64,000 bases of DNA, from contig CAUYUJ010022529.1 in the NCBI GenBank assembly GCA_963575745.1, forward strand, positions 1 through 64,000. The letters run 5' to 3'. Of this stretch, positions 19,445 through 30,584 are shown in pieces. Numbering within the stretch: position 1 is the first letter of the stretch; each line of letters opens with the position of its first letter. Both the position numbers and the translations under genes were made by a program. Origin of the DNA: Prorocentrum cordatum. Its lineage: Eukaryota; Sar; Dinophyceae; Prorocentrales; Prorocentraceae. The notes below the pieces were generated by a model. The model was not told the origin of the DNA. It did not search any database and saw only the letters and a list, made by a program, of their open reading frames with translations.

Positions 19445-21451
19445 CTCCGCCACGCGGCTCCTGGAACTTTTCTTCCACCAGCGCCCCGGCCTCGACGTCT
19501 CTAGCAGGCCCCGGCCAAGTTGGAGCAGGCTGGCCTCCATCGTCCACTCCCCCAGCGGAAGTGCCCCGGGGTTTGACGGGGGGCCGTGCGAAGCATATCA
19601 CCCTGGGGCTAGGTTTGTCGTTTGCCTCATCGCGCAGGCGTGGCGCGCGGCTGACCTCAATCCAGCACTCCTGGACGAAGTACTCGGGCCATCAGTGGAC
19701 CCGCTGGTGTGGATTGGCGAAAAGGCCGGAGCCGAAAACCCCAGCGACATGAGGCCGCTCCAGCTACCCACCTGCCTTCGGCGTCTGTGCGGGGCCTCCC
19801 TGGCCGACCTGTTGGGGCCGTCGGTTGAACGCCTCCTAAGCCGGAACCAGGCGGCCAAAAGAGGAGGACAGTGTGGCCCCAACATCACAAAGGTTACCCA
19901 ACACCTGGGGTCCCCCCCAAACCACCAGCTCAACCGGGCCCGGCCTGGCTGGCCCTGCTGGGCAGACACAGGGAGGCCGTAGACGGTTTCATTGAAAGAG
20001 CCGCAGCAGTGGTAGGGAACGCCCCATGGCTGCTACACGCGCTGAACTCCCTAGTTGGGAACCTCAGTGTGCAGACGTGCGAAGGAAAGTACAGGGGGCC
20101 CGAGCGGCGCCTCCTACGGTCTGTAGGGGTGGGCGGTGCCGCCTCCCCGCTCCTGTGGTGCATGGGGTACGACCCCTTCATTTCGGCCCTTGCGGGCATC
20201 ACCACTGACGACGACCCCGCGTACGTAGGCGACCTTGCAGCGCTGCTCAGCACCACAAAGCAGACATTGCGCGCCGTCATCGCCCTCCCCTGGGCCGCGC
20301 ACGCGGCTGGGCTCCTGGTGGAGGCACACCGATGCAGAGGGATTAGGATGGCTGACTCCGAGGCCCTCAGGGCGGCGCTGGAAGAAACTCCGGTGCACTA
20401 CGAGCAAGACGGTGGCGACGTACTGATCACTGGGCTCCCAGGCGAGCTCATGCGGTCCCTCGTCGAGGGAAGCATGGGGCAAGGCTCGCCCAACTGGTGC
20501 ACCCCCGACCGACGCCCTTGCAGCTGCGCCTTCAAGACAGCACGCGTCCCCGCGGGTCATCATGAGTGGTGGCGCGATCTCATGGAGTACACCTCCTCCG
20601 GGAGCTCCTCGGTGCGGGACCAGTGGCCGTGCCTCGGTGCAGTAGTGGTCTTCCGTGCCGCCGAAGGCGAGCAGCCCCCCCCAGGGGCTGGGCCCACCAA
20701 AGGGCAGGGCGACGCCCTGACTAGAGGCACTTGGGAGCGCCCCCTCCCTAAGATGAGGGGCAGAGCCATGGCCCTGCGCCTTGCCAAGATGTCACCCTCC
20801 CGCACCGCGGCCGCCCGGAACTCCTGCCTGGTCTCCCTCGCCCCCTACGCGGCCCACTATTCCCCCCCCAACGCCGTGCATGAGCGCGCGCTTCGCGTGC
20901 AGCTCAGGATTGCGTTCGGGCTAGCCAGGGCGTCGTGGGTCCCCGACTTCATCCTCGCGGGGCCGGGTGTGCGCTTCCAGGTACTGGGTGCCCCAGGGTG
21001 CCCAGTTGCGACAGCCCGGGCCGTGGCCGCCAGAGCACGCGCCCTTAACGATTTTTGGGGGCCCGCACCAATCAGGAAGCGCGCCGGGATACGGTGGAAC
21101 AAGCTGCTCAATTGGGCGATCGAAGCAGCCCGACAGCCTGACGCGTCTCGACCCAAACCCAAGATGATCACTGAGCGGAAAGCTGCGCTCGCACTCAACC
21201 GCGCTCGCGAGCGACCAGAGCTTCTGGAATGCAAGCACCTCGGCAGGGTCATCTATGCAGCCGCCTGGGCGCAAATGCATGGCACCTCCCTTGCCAAATG
21301 GATCGAAGAAACCAGTCAAAAGAGGAGATGGCACCCCATCGTGCGGAGAGGAATGGGGGCTCCTGTACCACTGTGCGTCCTTCGCAGAAGCCCACCACGT
21401 CATTCGCATGCTCTGCAACGGCCTTCCCGGATCAGCAAGACGGAGAAGTGA
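19410..21451 (+). pseudogene. Reverse transcriptase domain of the retrotransposon
   Basis: Two overlapping frames. The first (19410-19982) carries SGSAPGFDGGPCEAY and MRPLQLPTCLRRLCGASLAD, then LSRNQAAKRGGQCGPNI, the early RT blocks. Near 19900 the reading frame changes to the one open from 19871 to 21451, which holds GVGGAASPLLWCMGYDPFIS and the catalytic-site remnant AYVGDLAALL (YVGD at 20222-20233). Most non-LTR RTs have Y-A/V-DD there; the first Asp is Gly in this copy, so this copy should be inactive even if its frame were intact. The thumb region continues to about 21350 (ARARALNDFWGPAPIRKRAG, RWNKLLNWAIEAARQ). A further frame change at about 21350-21400 leads to the zinc finger. Confidence 0.82.
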
Positions 21452-21962
21452 AAGCGAGAGGAGGCCGCGCAAGTGCCCCTGCGGCGCACGCGCCAAAAGC
21501 GTGTGGATCACAGCCGGACCCGACGACGAAGGCGCTGCCTGGTGCGCGAGGTGCATTGGCCCAGGGCCGCGCGCCTCCGCGCTTTGGCAGTTGCTAGACC
21601 CCGGCGCCCTGCCCCCCGCCCTAAGAGGCCCCGCTGAGGCCTGCGCCCGCGCCCAGGGCCGCCTTCACGCCCCCGCCAGAACGGGCCCATGCGGCCATTG
21701 CCCCCTCTGCGGGCTGGGTGAGGCAACCGCGGAGCACGTATGGCATTGGTGCCCAGCGACCGCACTTGCCTGGCACACCGCTCGGGGCCCAGACGACCCA
21801 GAAACCTTAGCCCAAGCCGTCGCCAGCAGTGGCGATCACCAACCCCTCCTCGCAAAGGTGCTGCACCAGATCCTCCTCCAGGTACTGCGTCAACCTTGCC
21901 GCGACCCCCCTCGAGGCCAACGAAGCGGCCGGGCTCATCCTCCAAGGAATCGTCGCCGCTGA
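21255..21962 (+). pseudogene. C-terminal zinc-finger region after the reverse transcriptase
   Basis: The useful reading starts near 21350 (EEWGLLYHCASFAEAHHVIR) after a frame change from the RT. Cys pairs CPCGARAKSVW and AWCARCIGPG are followed by CGHCPLCGLGEATAEHVWHW with CP after it (21690-21755). This C-x2-C-x2-C...H...H/C pattern is the zinc-binding segment that non-LTR elements carry behind the RT (zf-RVT-like), thought to bind nucleic acid. The frame then loses protein character at about 21830, where a third frame takes over (LLQVLRQ versus NLAATPLEANEAAGLILQGI). Confidence 0.7.
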
Positions 21963-23126
21963 CACCGACCAACAAGGGGACAGCGACGGCGACGTCCCTG
22001 ACGGAAGCGAAGCCCCCAGGCACGACAACCTGGACGAGACAGCGGTATGGACTGTCATGCGAGGAACCTGCCGCACGTGCCACCCCCATGCTATCCCCGA
22101 AAGGACCATGTGCGGGGCCGCCAGGCCACACATGACCCGACGCGCTCACAGGGCGGGAGGAGAGGTACGCACACTCCCGGTGGTCACCAGACACCACAAC
22201 GCAGGGGACAAGCTGGTTGCCATGCAGGCCTCGCAGTTGCGCGCAGGATGGGCGCCGCCAGGACAGGGCTGGTCCCCCTGTCCCAGAACCGACAACAACC
22301 CCACTGCAATCTTGACGTCAGCGTACTGCCGAGAATGCCGTGCGAACACCACAACGCTGACAGCCAACGCAGATCTAGAACCCGGGGGCGAAGTCACCGT
22401 CCGCAGCTCCCCCTTCCCAGACACCAACAGCACCCAATGGGTCACCTTCGACGGTGGCGCCTGAAGCATCGAAGGCCGCACCAAAGTCTCAGGGGCCAGG
22501 CGCTCTTCTGTGGCATCATGACCCCGCCACCGGGACCCCCAAAGTGATCGCAGTTGCCATCGTGCCCTCCCTGACTACAGCAGCGCGCAAATGGTGGAGG
22601 TGGCTGGCTGCCGCGCGGGTCTCGCCCCCTCCGGGACGCCAGGGTCGTGGGTGACAATTTAGCCGCCATGCGATACGGGGCCGGCACCGCCAGATACCGG
22701 AGACTACACCTGGCCCAGCAAATGGAGGACGCCCGCGGGCAAGCGGAGAACGCCGGCTGGGTGCTTACATGGCAGGCAGTCAGGCGGCGACTGAACAGGG
22801 CAGCCGACAATTTGGCCACCATCGGGGTCTATTGGGCCGACGCCCTACTCAGGGAGGGCGAAACCACCGTCCGTGCATACATCTGGTGGGTGGGCACCGC
22901 CCCTGTCCCTCCCGCGCACTTCCTGCCAGTATTGGTCAAGACATCGACCCGTGCGACCCATCGGAGTGCGCCAGTGCAGCTTTTCATTTGGAAAATCCTC
23001 CGCCCTCCTCCTCTCCTCTCCCCACCGCCCCTGGCCGCTGATCGATCGATCGCTCCGCCGGCCGAGGTCCTCCCTGCAGCTGTCCGCGACCCCCCCCCAC
23101 TTTGCCTGTTCTCTTGCGGCGGTTAG
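21829..23126 (+). pseudogene. RNase H domain of the retrotransposon
   Basis: Several frames together give an RNase H fold. The first ends in STQWVTFDGGA with the first catalytic Asp at 22450, followed by TGA at 22462. The next contributes SQGPGALLWHHDPATGTPK and VAIVPSLTTA. A short third-frame piece reads AQMVEVAGCRAGL with the conserved Glu near 22597. From 22647 the frame reads GDNLAAMRYGAG (second Asp), then QAVRRRLNRAADNLA (last Asp/Asn block, near 22800). RNase H in such elements degrades the RNA strand after reverse transcription. All four catalytic positions survive, but in three reading frames, so this is a pseudogene. A Cys-rich linker (TCRTCHPHAIPERTMCG) lies upstream. Confidence 0.78.
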
Positions 23127-23135
23127 CTGCGCCCC
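23116..23135 (+). other. Spacer motif GCGGCGGTTAGCTGC, upstream of the helicase
   Basis: TTGCGGCGGTTAGCTGCGCC followed by CCCC. The ATG of the helicase frame lies 7 bases after the C-run. The same motif recurs in all spacers of the array at 27-41 kb. Confidence 0.7.
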
Positions 23136-23141
23136 CTAAGT

Positions 23142-26100
23142 ATGCCAAGAAGGAAGAGCAACCTAGGGCCGTTGGCGCGGTGGCCCGCACCCACCACTTA
23201 CAGTGCAGACGGCCCCGTCAGAGTGGGCGATCTCCTACCATTCCGCGCGCGAGAGTACCCCTGGCTCCGCTGGGCTCGCTTCAACGGCGAATGGTGCTGT
23301 TGGTGCGAGCTCTGTCAGAATTATTGTGACGGCAAAGGGCATCTCCTCGCGTGGGAGCACTGGAACGAGGGCGACAAGCAGTGGGACAACGGGTGGCCCG
23401 ACCCACAGGCTTTGACCTCACCTGGCAATCTCTGGACCATGACAAACGGGACGGAGAACGACCACGTGCACATTTGCAAGATCAGCAGGCTCCGCTGGGA
23501 TGGTTGGAAGACGCCAGCGCCAGAAAAGGTTCATGGTCAGCCCCGCCTCCCAGGGTGGGCCTTCCCATGCGACTGGGACTATGTGCCAGTGAACTTCCCC
23601 TACAGGGACGACAGCCACGACTTCGTCACCCCCGCCGGCATAACTCGCCCCAGTGACCTACGTCCACCCGCGCAGCTGAGGTGGGCCTGGGGAAGAGCGT
23701 CAAAGGGGGGGGGGCCAGCGTCTGGGGCACCCCTGGCCTACCCTCCGCGCCGTGCCCAGAGTACTCAGCCAGGTGCGACACAGTGGACAGCAGACCCAAC
23801 GCCTCCAGCAGGGCCTCCTCTCAGGAGTTCGCTGACAGGTCCCGATTCGAAGCAGATGAGAGCATGGGGCAGCGCAGCCAGCACGGCGCACCCCCAGCGG
23901 AGATATGGAAGGCATCGCTTGAATCGTCTGCCGTCGCCGCCGCCGACGCCATCAAACATGTACTCCATTCCTGCCAACAGCGCAGCCGCCCAGTTCCGTC
24001 TGCGCGCCCCCTTGGGAACAATCACAGAGGGCGTGAACCTCCCAAAGCACTGGGAGCAGGACCTGCGGCAAAGGGGGCGCAACCTCGAAAGGCTGGCCTG
24101 GGCCGAATGCATGGCAGCCGCCGAGACTGTTCGGGGCAGCTCCTCCACGGCCAGAACGGACCTGGAGAGAAGGCAGAGCTGCGCTCTAGGCGTGTCAGTC
24201 ACCACCATCGACGAGGACTCAGAATGCGATATCCTCGATCGCTTTAAGCTGAGGCACGCTGTCCCCACCCAGGTCGGGAAAGTGCTGTTTCACTTGCACT
24301 GGCCTCGGGTGTTCAGGGTCCTTCTCAGATGTCAGGGCGCGGGGCAGGATGCCCGCATGCTACCCCTCAGCATCGCCAGCCCAGCAGCGGACCAAGTGGC
24401 CACCGTCAAGCTCCTCTGGCCACCAGACCTCGGAGGCACGGTACCCACAAATGACTGCCAGGCGCTGGGGCTCAGACAGGGGTCGAGGTTCCCCAGCAAC
24501 GAGTGCATTGTGGTGTGCGACGCTGGAAACTTTGGGGAGTTCCACGCGGATGACAGGATCCCGAGACCCACCTACGTGGGACAATCGTGGTACAGAATGG
24601 ACAGGGCCCCGTCCATGCTCCAGTTTCGGCGGATCTCCACCGCAATCACCGAGATCTACAAGCTACATCAGGCTCCACGCGACCTGGTCGGGGCCCCCCT
24701 AGACGTCATCACCTACCTCCTCACCTTTCGCACGGCCGACAAGAAGGACAAGGCGCTGGCCAACAGCGTACGCAACGCATCACAGTGTGGGCAAACCCTA
24801 CTTGCCCGCGCCACGGCCACCCTTGAGGCACGCTTCCCCAGCACCAGCCGGCCAGCAGCGAACGCCAGCACAGCGCTACCCGACCCCCCCACGGTGCCCC
24901 TGGCTGCCGCCCCCCTCTCCGACCCAGAGGTGGGCGATGCCATCGGACAAGTCTTCCAGCGTGCCAGGGACCTATCGCCGCATGCGGCCCTCGAGGAAGG
25001 AGCCAGTCGCCACATAATCAACCGTGATGCTACAAGGGCCCTCACCGCCTCCACCTTGCACCGCGTAATAGTCGTGCACGGGCCCCCCGGCACAGGCAAG
25101 ACAATCTTCTCCGTTGCCACCATGGACACCTGGGCCAACGCACTCCCGGATGGACTGTCAGTCGCTCTGGCCTCAGGTTCCAACGCGGCCGCCGACCAGC
25201 CAGCGCTCGGTCTGACCAGCGCGCGCCAGGCCAACAAGTTGGGCCCCCTCACATTGTTCCCGACCAAGTGCGTGCGCCTGGCCAAAGACTTCAAGGTGAC
25301 CAAGGAGCTGGCAGTGCTCACCCCTGGAGGACACTGCCACAGAGCCAACGGCAGGTGCCCCTGCGAAGGTGGATCCTCTAAGGACTTCCCCGCATTCCGG
25401 ACCCAGCTGCTCAAGGACGCCAAGACAATCATCGCCGCGCATGAATTTGCGGAGGCACTACAGAAGGCCGCCCCAGTCGCCCTACTCATCATAGACGAGG
25501 CTGGGCAGGCGCACGAGCTAATGGCTGCCAGGTCCCTGGACAGCGTCATCCGCCTAGGCGGACACCTAGTGTTGGTTGGCGACCCCAAGCAGCTCCCCCC
25601 CCCACCGTCATCTCCAGGAAAGCAGCGGACCAAGGGTTTTGCCTCTCCATCTTTGACCGACTCCACAATGCCCTGGGGGACGACCAGTCTGCCGTGGTAC
25701 AGCTCAGCCTCTGCTACCGTATGCTCCCCCTGCTATTGGCCCGGCCAACTTGCGTCTTCTACAACAACACAATGCACACCGGCCTAAGCGACCCTCTGTC
25801 GCAGAGACCCCTGATCGAGGGGCTCCCATGGCGGGACTTCCTCCCCTGGGACGACGCCAGTGTCGTGGGCCTAGCAAAGGCAGCGGGCACCACCAAGGAT
25901 GACATGGAGCCCATGTTACGCGGCCTGGATCCAGGGAATCACCGAAAAGGGGAGCGGCATCTTTTCGTACTGGTGGACAACCCCTCCTTGGAAATCACAT
26001 CAAGGCTACGCGCAGGATGCGTCAACCTACCAGAGGCAGCGTAGACTGTAGACATAATGCGTGCCCTCCTGCCCGCCATACGGAACGGCACCACGGTGCG

Positions 26101-27110
26101 GGTGGTCGTCGGCTACCAGCTGCAGTGCGCCGTCCTTGAAAACGGATGGCCACAAAGTGCACGCAGCATCGGTGGCACCCTCAGGCAAACCAAGACCAAG
26201 GGCAAAGGGAAAGGGAAAGACGGGGCAGCCTCAGGCAATGACCCCCCCCCAGACCGTTCCACCAACACCAGCGACCGCGCCGGCGTCTTCGTGCAGCGCA
26301 GCTCAGAGCTCACAGGCATCTCCTTGAGCTTCCCTGGGCTGCGGAGCCTCGCAGAGGAGCACTCGGCAAGCGGCGAGCTCACCATTTCAACCATTGACTC
26401 CAGCCAAGGCGGCGAAGCCTACCTGGTCATCTTTCTGACAACCAGGTCTAACAGTTGGCACGATCGGGGCTTCATGGACAATGCCAACAGGGTGAATGTT
26501 AGCAATCACCCGCGCCGCCCGTAATGTGGTCATCATCGGTGATGGGGGGGATGTTCGGCGCCGCTACAGGATCGCGCCGAAGAGAGCTCTCTGAGCATGG
26601 AAGATTCGCCAAACTCTGGGTTCGCTTCTTGCACTCGGGACATGGGCAACAGGTGGGAACTGGCGGTCGACAAGGGATTCGACCCCATCATAGATCTTGC
26701 CGCATGGATCCCGGCTTCGCCCTCCCACGCAGCAGACGAGGTCATCAAGGGACTCGACAATGCCATCGGGGAAGCCCGTGCCTCCATGGAAAAAGAGCTT
26801 TGCAGATCGGATAGCAGCACCGCTCGACCCGGAGTTCTCATGGGTCAGCCTCGGTGACGCCATCAGAAGCAGTCTGCAGAGGCTCGTCGAGGACCCAGCC
26901 ACGGGAGTTGTTCTATACACCGTCTCTGGGCTTCACCCCCACCAATGGTCCATAGCCGACGCGCCGAGGCAGCCCGGCCGGCTCGACCGCAAAGCATGGA
27001 GCCATCTAGGATTCTGCACCGACGTTGAGCTGGGCATTGACGCAAGCAACCTGGTCTACAATCTCACGTGGGCTGCCCTGGTCTGGCTCCTCGGGTTGGG
27101 CGCCCCCTGG
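23142..27110 (+). pseudogene. UPF1-like SF1 RNA/DNA helicase, frameshifted
   Basis: The 5' frame (881 codons) opens with ATG at 23142. An N-terminal Cys/His segment (WCCWCELCQNYCDGKGHL, then WEHW) may bind zinc. The helicase core starts at residue 645: Walker A HGPPGTGKT (647-654), Ia-like ALASGSNAAADQP, Walker B IIDEAGQAHE (Asp785) and motif III VGDPKQLPP (813). A one-base shift in the C-run at 25595-25603 moves reading to the next frame (TVISRKAADQGF..., LSLCYRMLPLLL; motif IV). It then meets TAG at 26042, continues to motif V (STIDSSQGGEAYLVIF), and a second shift near 26500 gives motif VI (TRAARNVVIIGDG). C-terminal pieces run to about 27100. All SF1 motifs are present, so decay is recent or partly sequence error. 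Function as an ATP-driven helicase is family knowledge; the role in this cell is unknown. Confidence 0.8.
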
Positions 27111-27139
27111 GCCACCCCACGCCTGGCCGTCCCCGAGGC

Positions 27140-30100
27140 GTCGCTCCCCCCCTACCCTTCGAGAAGGGCATCAGCCATCGCCCCAAGAGCACCAGCCGAT
27201 GCACTCCCAAGGACGTGTTACAGCAACTCCCAGAGGCCTGGAGCCAAGAGACAGGGAAATGCAAGCGGCACCGTGCACGCCCAGGGATGCAGCACCTGAA
27301 GTCCCTGCTCCGCCCAGGCCAAGCTGATTCGGAGCTACGGCAATCTCTCCTCAGCAGCGACGGGCTCCCCATGGACACCCCCGCGCTCAGGGTCCTCCTG
27401 ATGGTTATGATGCTCCAACTGCGCGAGCCCCGAGCGACGCTATGGCCGTTCCCACACCCTGAGGTCACGGGGGACATCATCGAAGCAGCCATGGGCCTCT
27501 GCTACCCCTGGCAGAGTGTCCACCAAGAGTACAGGGCCAAGTTCGCAGAGGCCTGGGGCTTCGACTTGTGTGGCCTCGCATCCCTCCACGGGAAGATGGA
27601 GGACACCATCGAGCATATCAGCACGCTCGCCACCTACGCCCACCACCACCAGGTTGCGAGCAACCACGGGTGCCCAACCACTTGGGCAGGGATGCTGAAC
27701 TACAAATTCACGCTGGAGGCCCCCATGAGGGTCCTGGAAGCAATTGTCAAGCCGGCCGACATCAAGTCCCTGAGCAAGGGAAGTTGCTCCATCTGCACAC
27801 TACACAAGGAGCTCAGCGGGGCCGAGGACGGGCTCGGCTGCCCAGACACAATGGCAGACCTGGAATATATCGGCGGAGGAATCGCCATGTCCAACAAGCG
27901 CCTCGACGAAGACTCCCCTGCATCCCCGGCCCCCGGTGCGGCGCTTGACCCGCCCAGGGTAAGTGGCGAGAGGTTCCTCACCAGGCAACAGGGCGGCGGC
28001 TTCGACTGCGACGGGTGCCCGAACACGGGGCTCCAAGGCGCGGCAGGCACCTGGGGGGGCGACGACGCAAGGGAGCTACTGGCGCAGAACCGCTCCCAAG
28101 CGTACTTGCAAGGTCGCTCCAGCAGCGCCTACTGACGTACAAGCGCACATTGGACGAGGCTCGCTACCGAAAGAGAGCCCGTGCTCTATCCCCCCTGGAC
28201 CGGCGCCCGATCGGGTGCGGGCAGCTGGATACTGCGCAGTTCCCCTCCTGCCTGCGTGACCTTGTCATGAACACCCCGCCCGTCTACAGGCCACGGGCGG
28301 TCGGCGCCGCCCTCCCAGCCCACAAGCTGTCCGACGGCAGATTTGGGCCCGACTCACACCGTGCGAACACCAACTCCGCCATGTGCGACACCTGCCCTGC
28401 GGGGTCGCCACTGCTCGTGTGGTCGGCAAACAGTTCCGCACTCGGCTGCTTCATGTGGAGCCCGGAGCCAGGTGCGCCGCGCAACGGCGAGACAGGGCTA
28501 CCGCCATGGGATGCCATGCCCACGCTCTGGGCCCAGCAGCAGTGGAATGCAAGTTGGGGCGATGCCTCATCCACATCTGGAACGTGGCGCCCAGCACGCT
28601 CGACCGCATCCTGGGCCAGCACTTTTCGAGGGTATGCCCCATCGCCCCCACCGAGCGCGCAGTAACAGCAGAAGTGCAGAAGGAAAGCTACGACATCAGC
28701 GTCCACCGCTCCCCAGCGGGCGTCAACGCAGCGGCAGCGGACACGTGCTCAAGGCAATCGGCCCGAAGGGACGAGCTCACCCCCAACGACAGGGAACACA
28801 ACAGCAAGGCAGGAGAAAGCAGCGAACCGGTCAGGGTCGGACGCGACAGCAAATCCGTGTTCCCCAACGTGGACCCGCCAGAGTGCCCCGTCCTACCAAC
28901 CCAATCCACCTTCAGGTTCTCTGGGGTGGAGTCCGACGGCTCCGTGCACTCCTTGGTGAAGTACCTGCTGGAATGGGACCATTCCGTCGGCTGATTTCGT
29001 ACAGCGGTACGGTGAAGGCATCCAAGGGGACAAGAACCGACGAGGGGTCGTGGCCCACAGCAAGCCTGCCCCCTTTCCTGGGGATGATCTACGGGGAGCC
29101 GATCCCAAACATTCCCCCCCCCCCCCCGACATCCCATGGGATGGGCAACGGGCCGCAGTGGCCCGAGTGGTCTACCACCTGATGGAATCCAACGGGAAGT
29201 ACCAAGACAAATGGGACAGCTACGCTGCCATCCTGACAGAGCAGAGAGGCCAGTGCCCCCTCCGACAGCGGATCAGCACACTGCTGACATTCCTCATGGG
29301 AACTGACCAGGCCGCCCTGGCCTACAGTGCCATCACCGTCCTGGCCAACCGAGACCCACGCGAGGCGGCCGCAGGCTCCTCAGCGGCGGGTGATTCCCCA
29401 GCAGCAACCTGGCTGAACAGAGCAGTCGTAACCGAGGCCCCCCCCCAGCAGACAGCCTTGGTCCTGCACAGGAGGACACCTCTGCCCGTGCTCCCAGAGG
29501 GACCCCCCCCGCCACAGGTGCAGACGGGGGGCGCGACCCGCGGGCAGACGGGGGGGTTCCAGCAGGCCAGGCAAGCAAAAGCGAAGGCGAACCAGATGGG
29601 ATCGACTGGGGAGGGGGCGGGGACAAGAACAGCGAATCCGACACAGCCAAGGACCCGAGCCCGGAGCTCAGCCCAACCCCGGTGGCGGACGAGGGAGAAG
29701 AGGACAGCCCTGACCCCCTCCAACTCTTCCTGGAACCACCCAACAGGCCCGACGCCTGGTCCCCATGCGATCGGATCGTCGATAGGAACGCCATCCGTAT
29801 AGTCAGGAGCGCGAGAGACAGCCCACAAAGAGCAGACAGCGCAGCCTGGAGCATCAACGACGCTAGGGACGACCGGACCCTCAGCCGCGCGAGCGGTGAC
29901 AAGGGCCGCCAGCGACCCGTGTGGGAGGACACCAAGGACGGGGATGGCCGTTCTACCAAATCCCCAAGAGGCGACCCAGCGTGGTTGCACATTTCCGAGG
30001 CGCCCTGGAGGGACGTAAGGGCCACACAACCGCCCCGAGGAGACCCAAGCGATCCCATGGGAGGCATCCCCATGTACATGTGCCCTGTCGCCGATGCGGA

Positions 30101-30584
30101 CGTTGCGAAGGAGGAACCCGTGCAGGATAATATAATACGCCGCCTGCAGAAGACGCTGGGAGGAGCGTTCACTGGAGTTTGGGCCGCATGGGTGAAGAAG
30201 GCTGCCATGAGGCAGGGGACCAACGGAAGCGAAAAACACGACCCGAAACGGAACACGGTTCAGTCGTGCAACGAATTCATCCAGGCGTGGGACGACGCAG
30301 GGTACGACGCCTACAAGATGGACAGCGACCTAGGGCTCAACGTCCACTGGCCGTCGGTCAAGGACAAGCACATGAGCTCCTCCAACGCGAACCCAGAACC
30401 CACGCTCAGCGCGGACCCGACAGCAGCTGTGGACCCGACAGCAGAAGGCAGGGCAGCCACGGCGGCAACCGTGCATGATCGATGGGCAGGTGCCGTCGTC
30501 TCTGCCACCCCCACCCGGTGGCAGGGATGGCAGGAATGGAATTCATGGATCCAGCAGAAAGCACCGTGGACGGAAACGGATTGA
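27140..30584 (+). pseudogene. Cys-rich unknown gene, tandem copy A
   Basis: First of three paralogues. The N-terminal part (27150-28135) reads SRCTPKDVLQQLPEAWSQET, KFTLEAPMRVLEAIVKPADI and a Cys pair SCSICTLHKELSG. A deletion of about 100 bp relative to copy B (B 33225-33324) removes the second Cys cluster, changes the frame and leads to TGA at 28133. Later pieces in other frames match B: AMCDTCPAGSPLLVW (about 28380), RCLIHIWNVAPSTLDRIL (about 28565), AVARVVYHLMESNGKYQDKW (about 29157), QCPLRQRISTLLTFLMG, and from 29682 a clean frame to 30584 (SNDPMGGIPMYMCP-like block, LQKTLGGAFTGVWAAWVKK, EFIQAWDDAGYDAYK). At least four indels make it a pseudogene. No family or function recognised. Confidence 0.75.

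Larger units (their letters stand above)
13479..23126 (+). mobile_element. Non-LTR retrotransposon carrying a DNA methyltransferase (decayed copy)
   Basis: One polyprotein order can be followed on the plus strand: unknown N-terminal region, DNMT3-like C5 methyltransferase, APE-type endonuclease, reverse transcriptase, zinc finger, RNase H. This is the LINE-type order with an added methyltransferase; such retrotransposon-borne methyltransferases have been described in dinoflagellates. The copy is broken by stops at 14556, 17708, 18116, 18200 and 22462, and by frame changes near 15.44, 19.43, 19.9, 21.4, 21.8 and 22.5 kb. No LTRs were seen. The outer limits are uncertain: the 5' end could lie up to 200 bases upstream, and the 3' end fades into C-rich DNA before 23.1 kb. 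No target-site duplication was found by eye. Confidence 0.85.

Noticed and set aside
29322-30256. Two overlapping minus-strand frames of about 300 codons in copy A
   Set aside because: They are antisense to a plus-strand reading that is conserved between copies A and B, so they are shadows.
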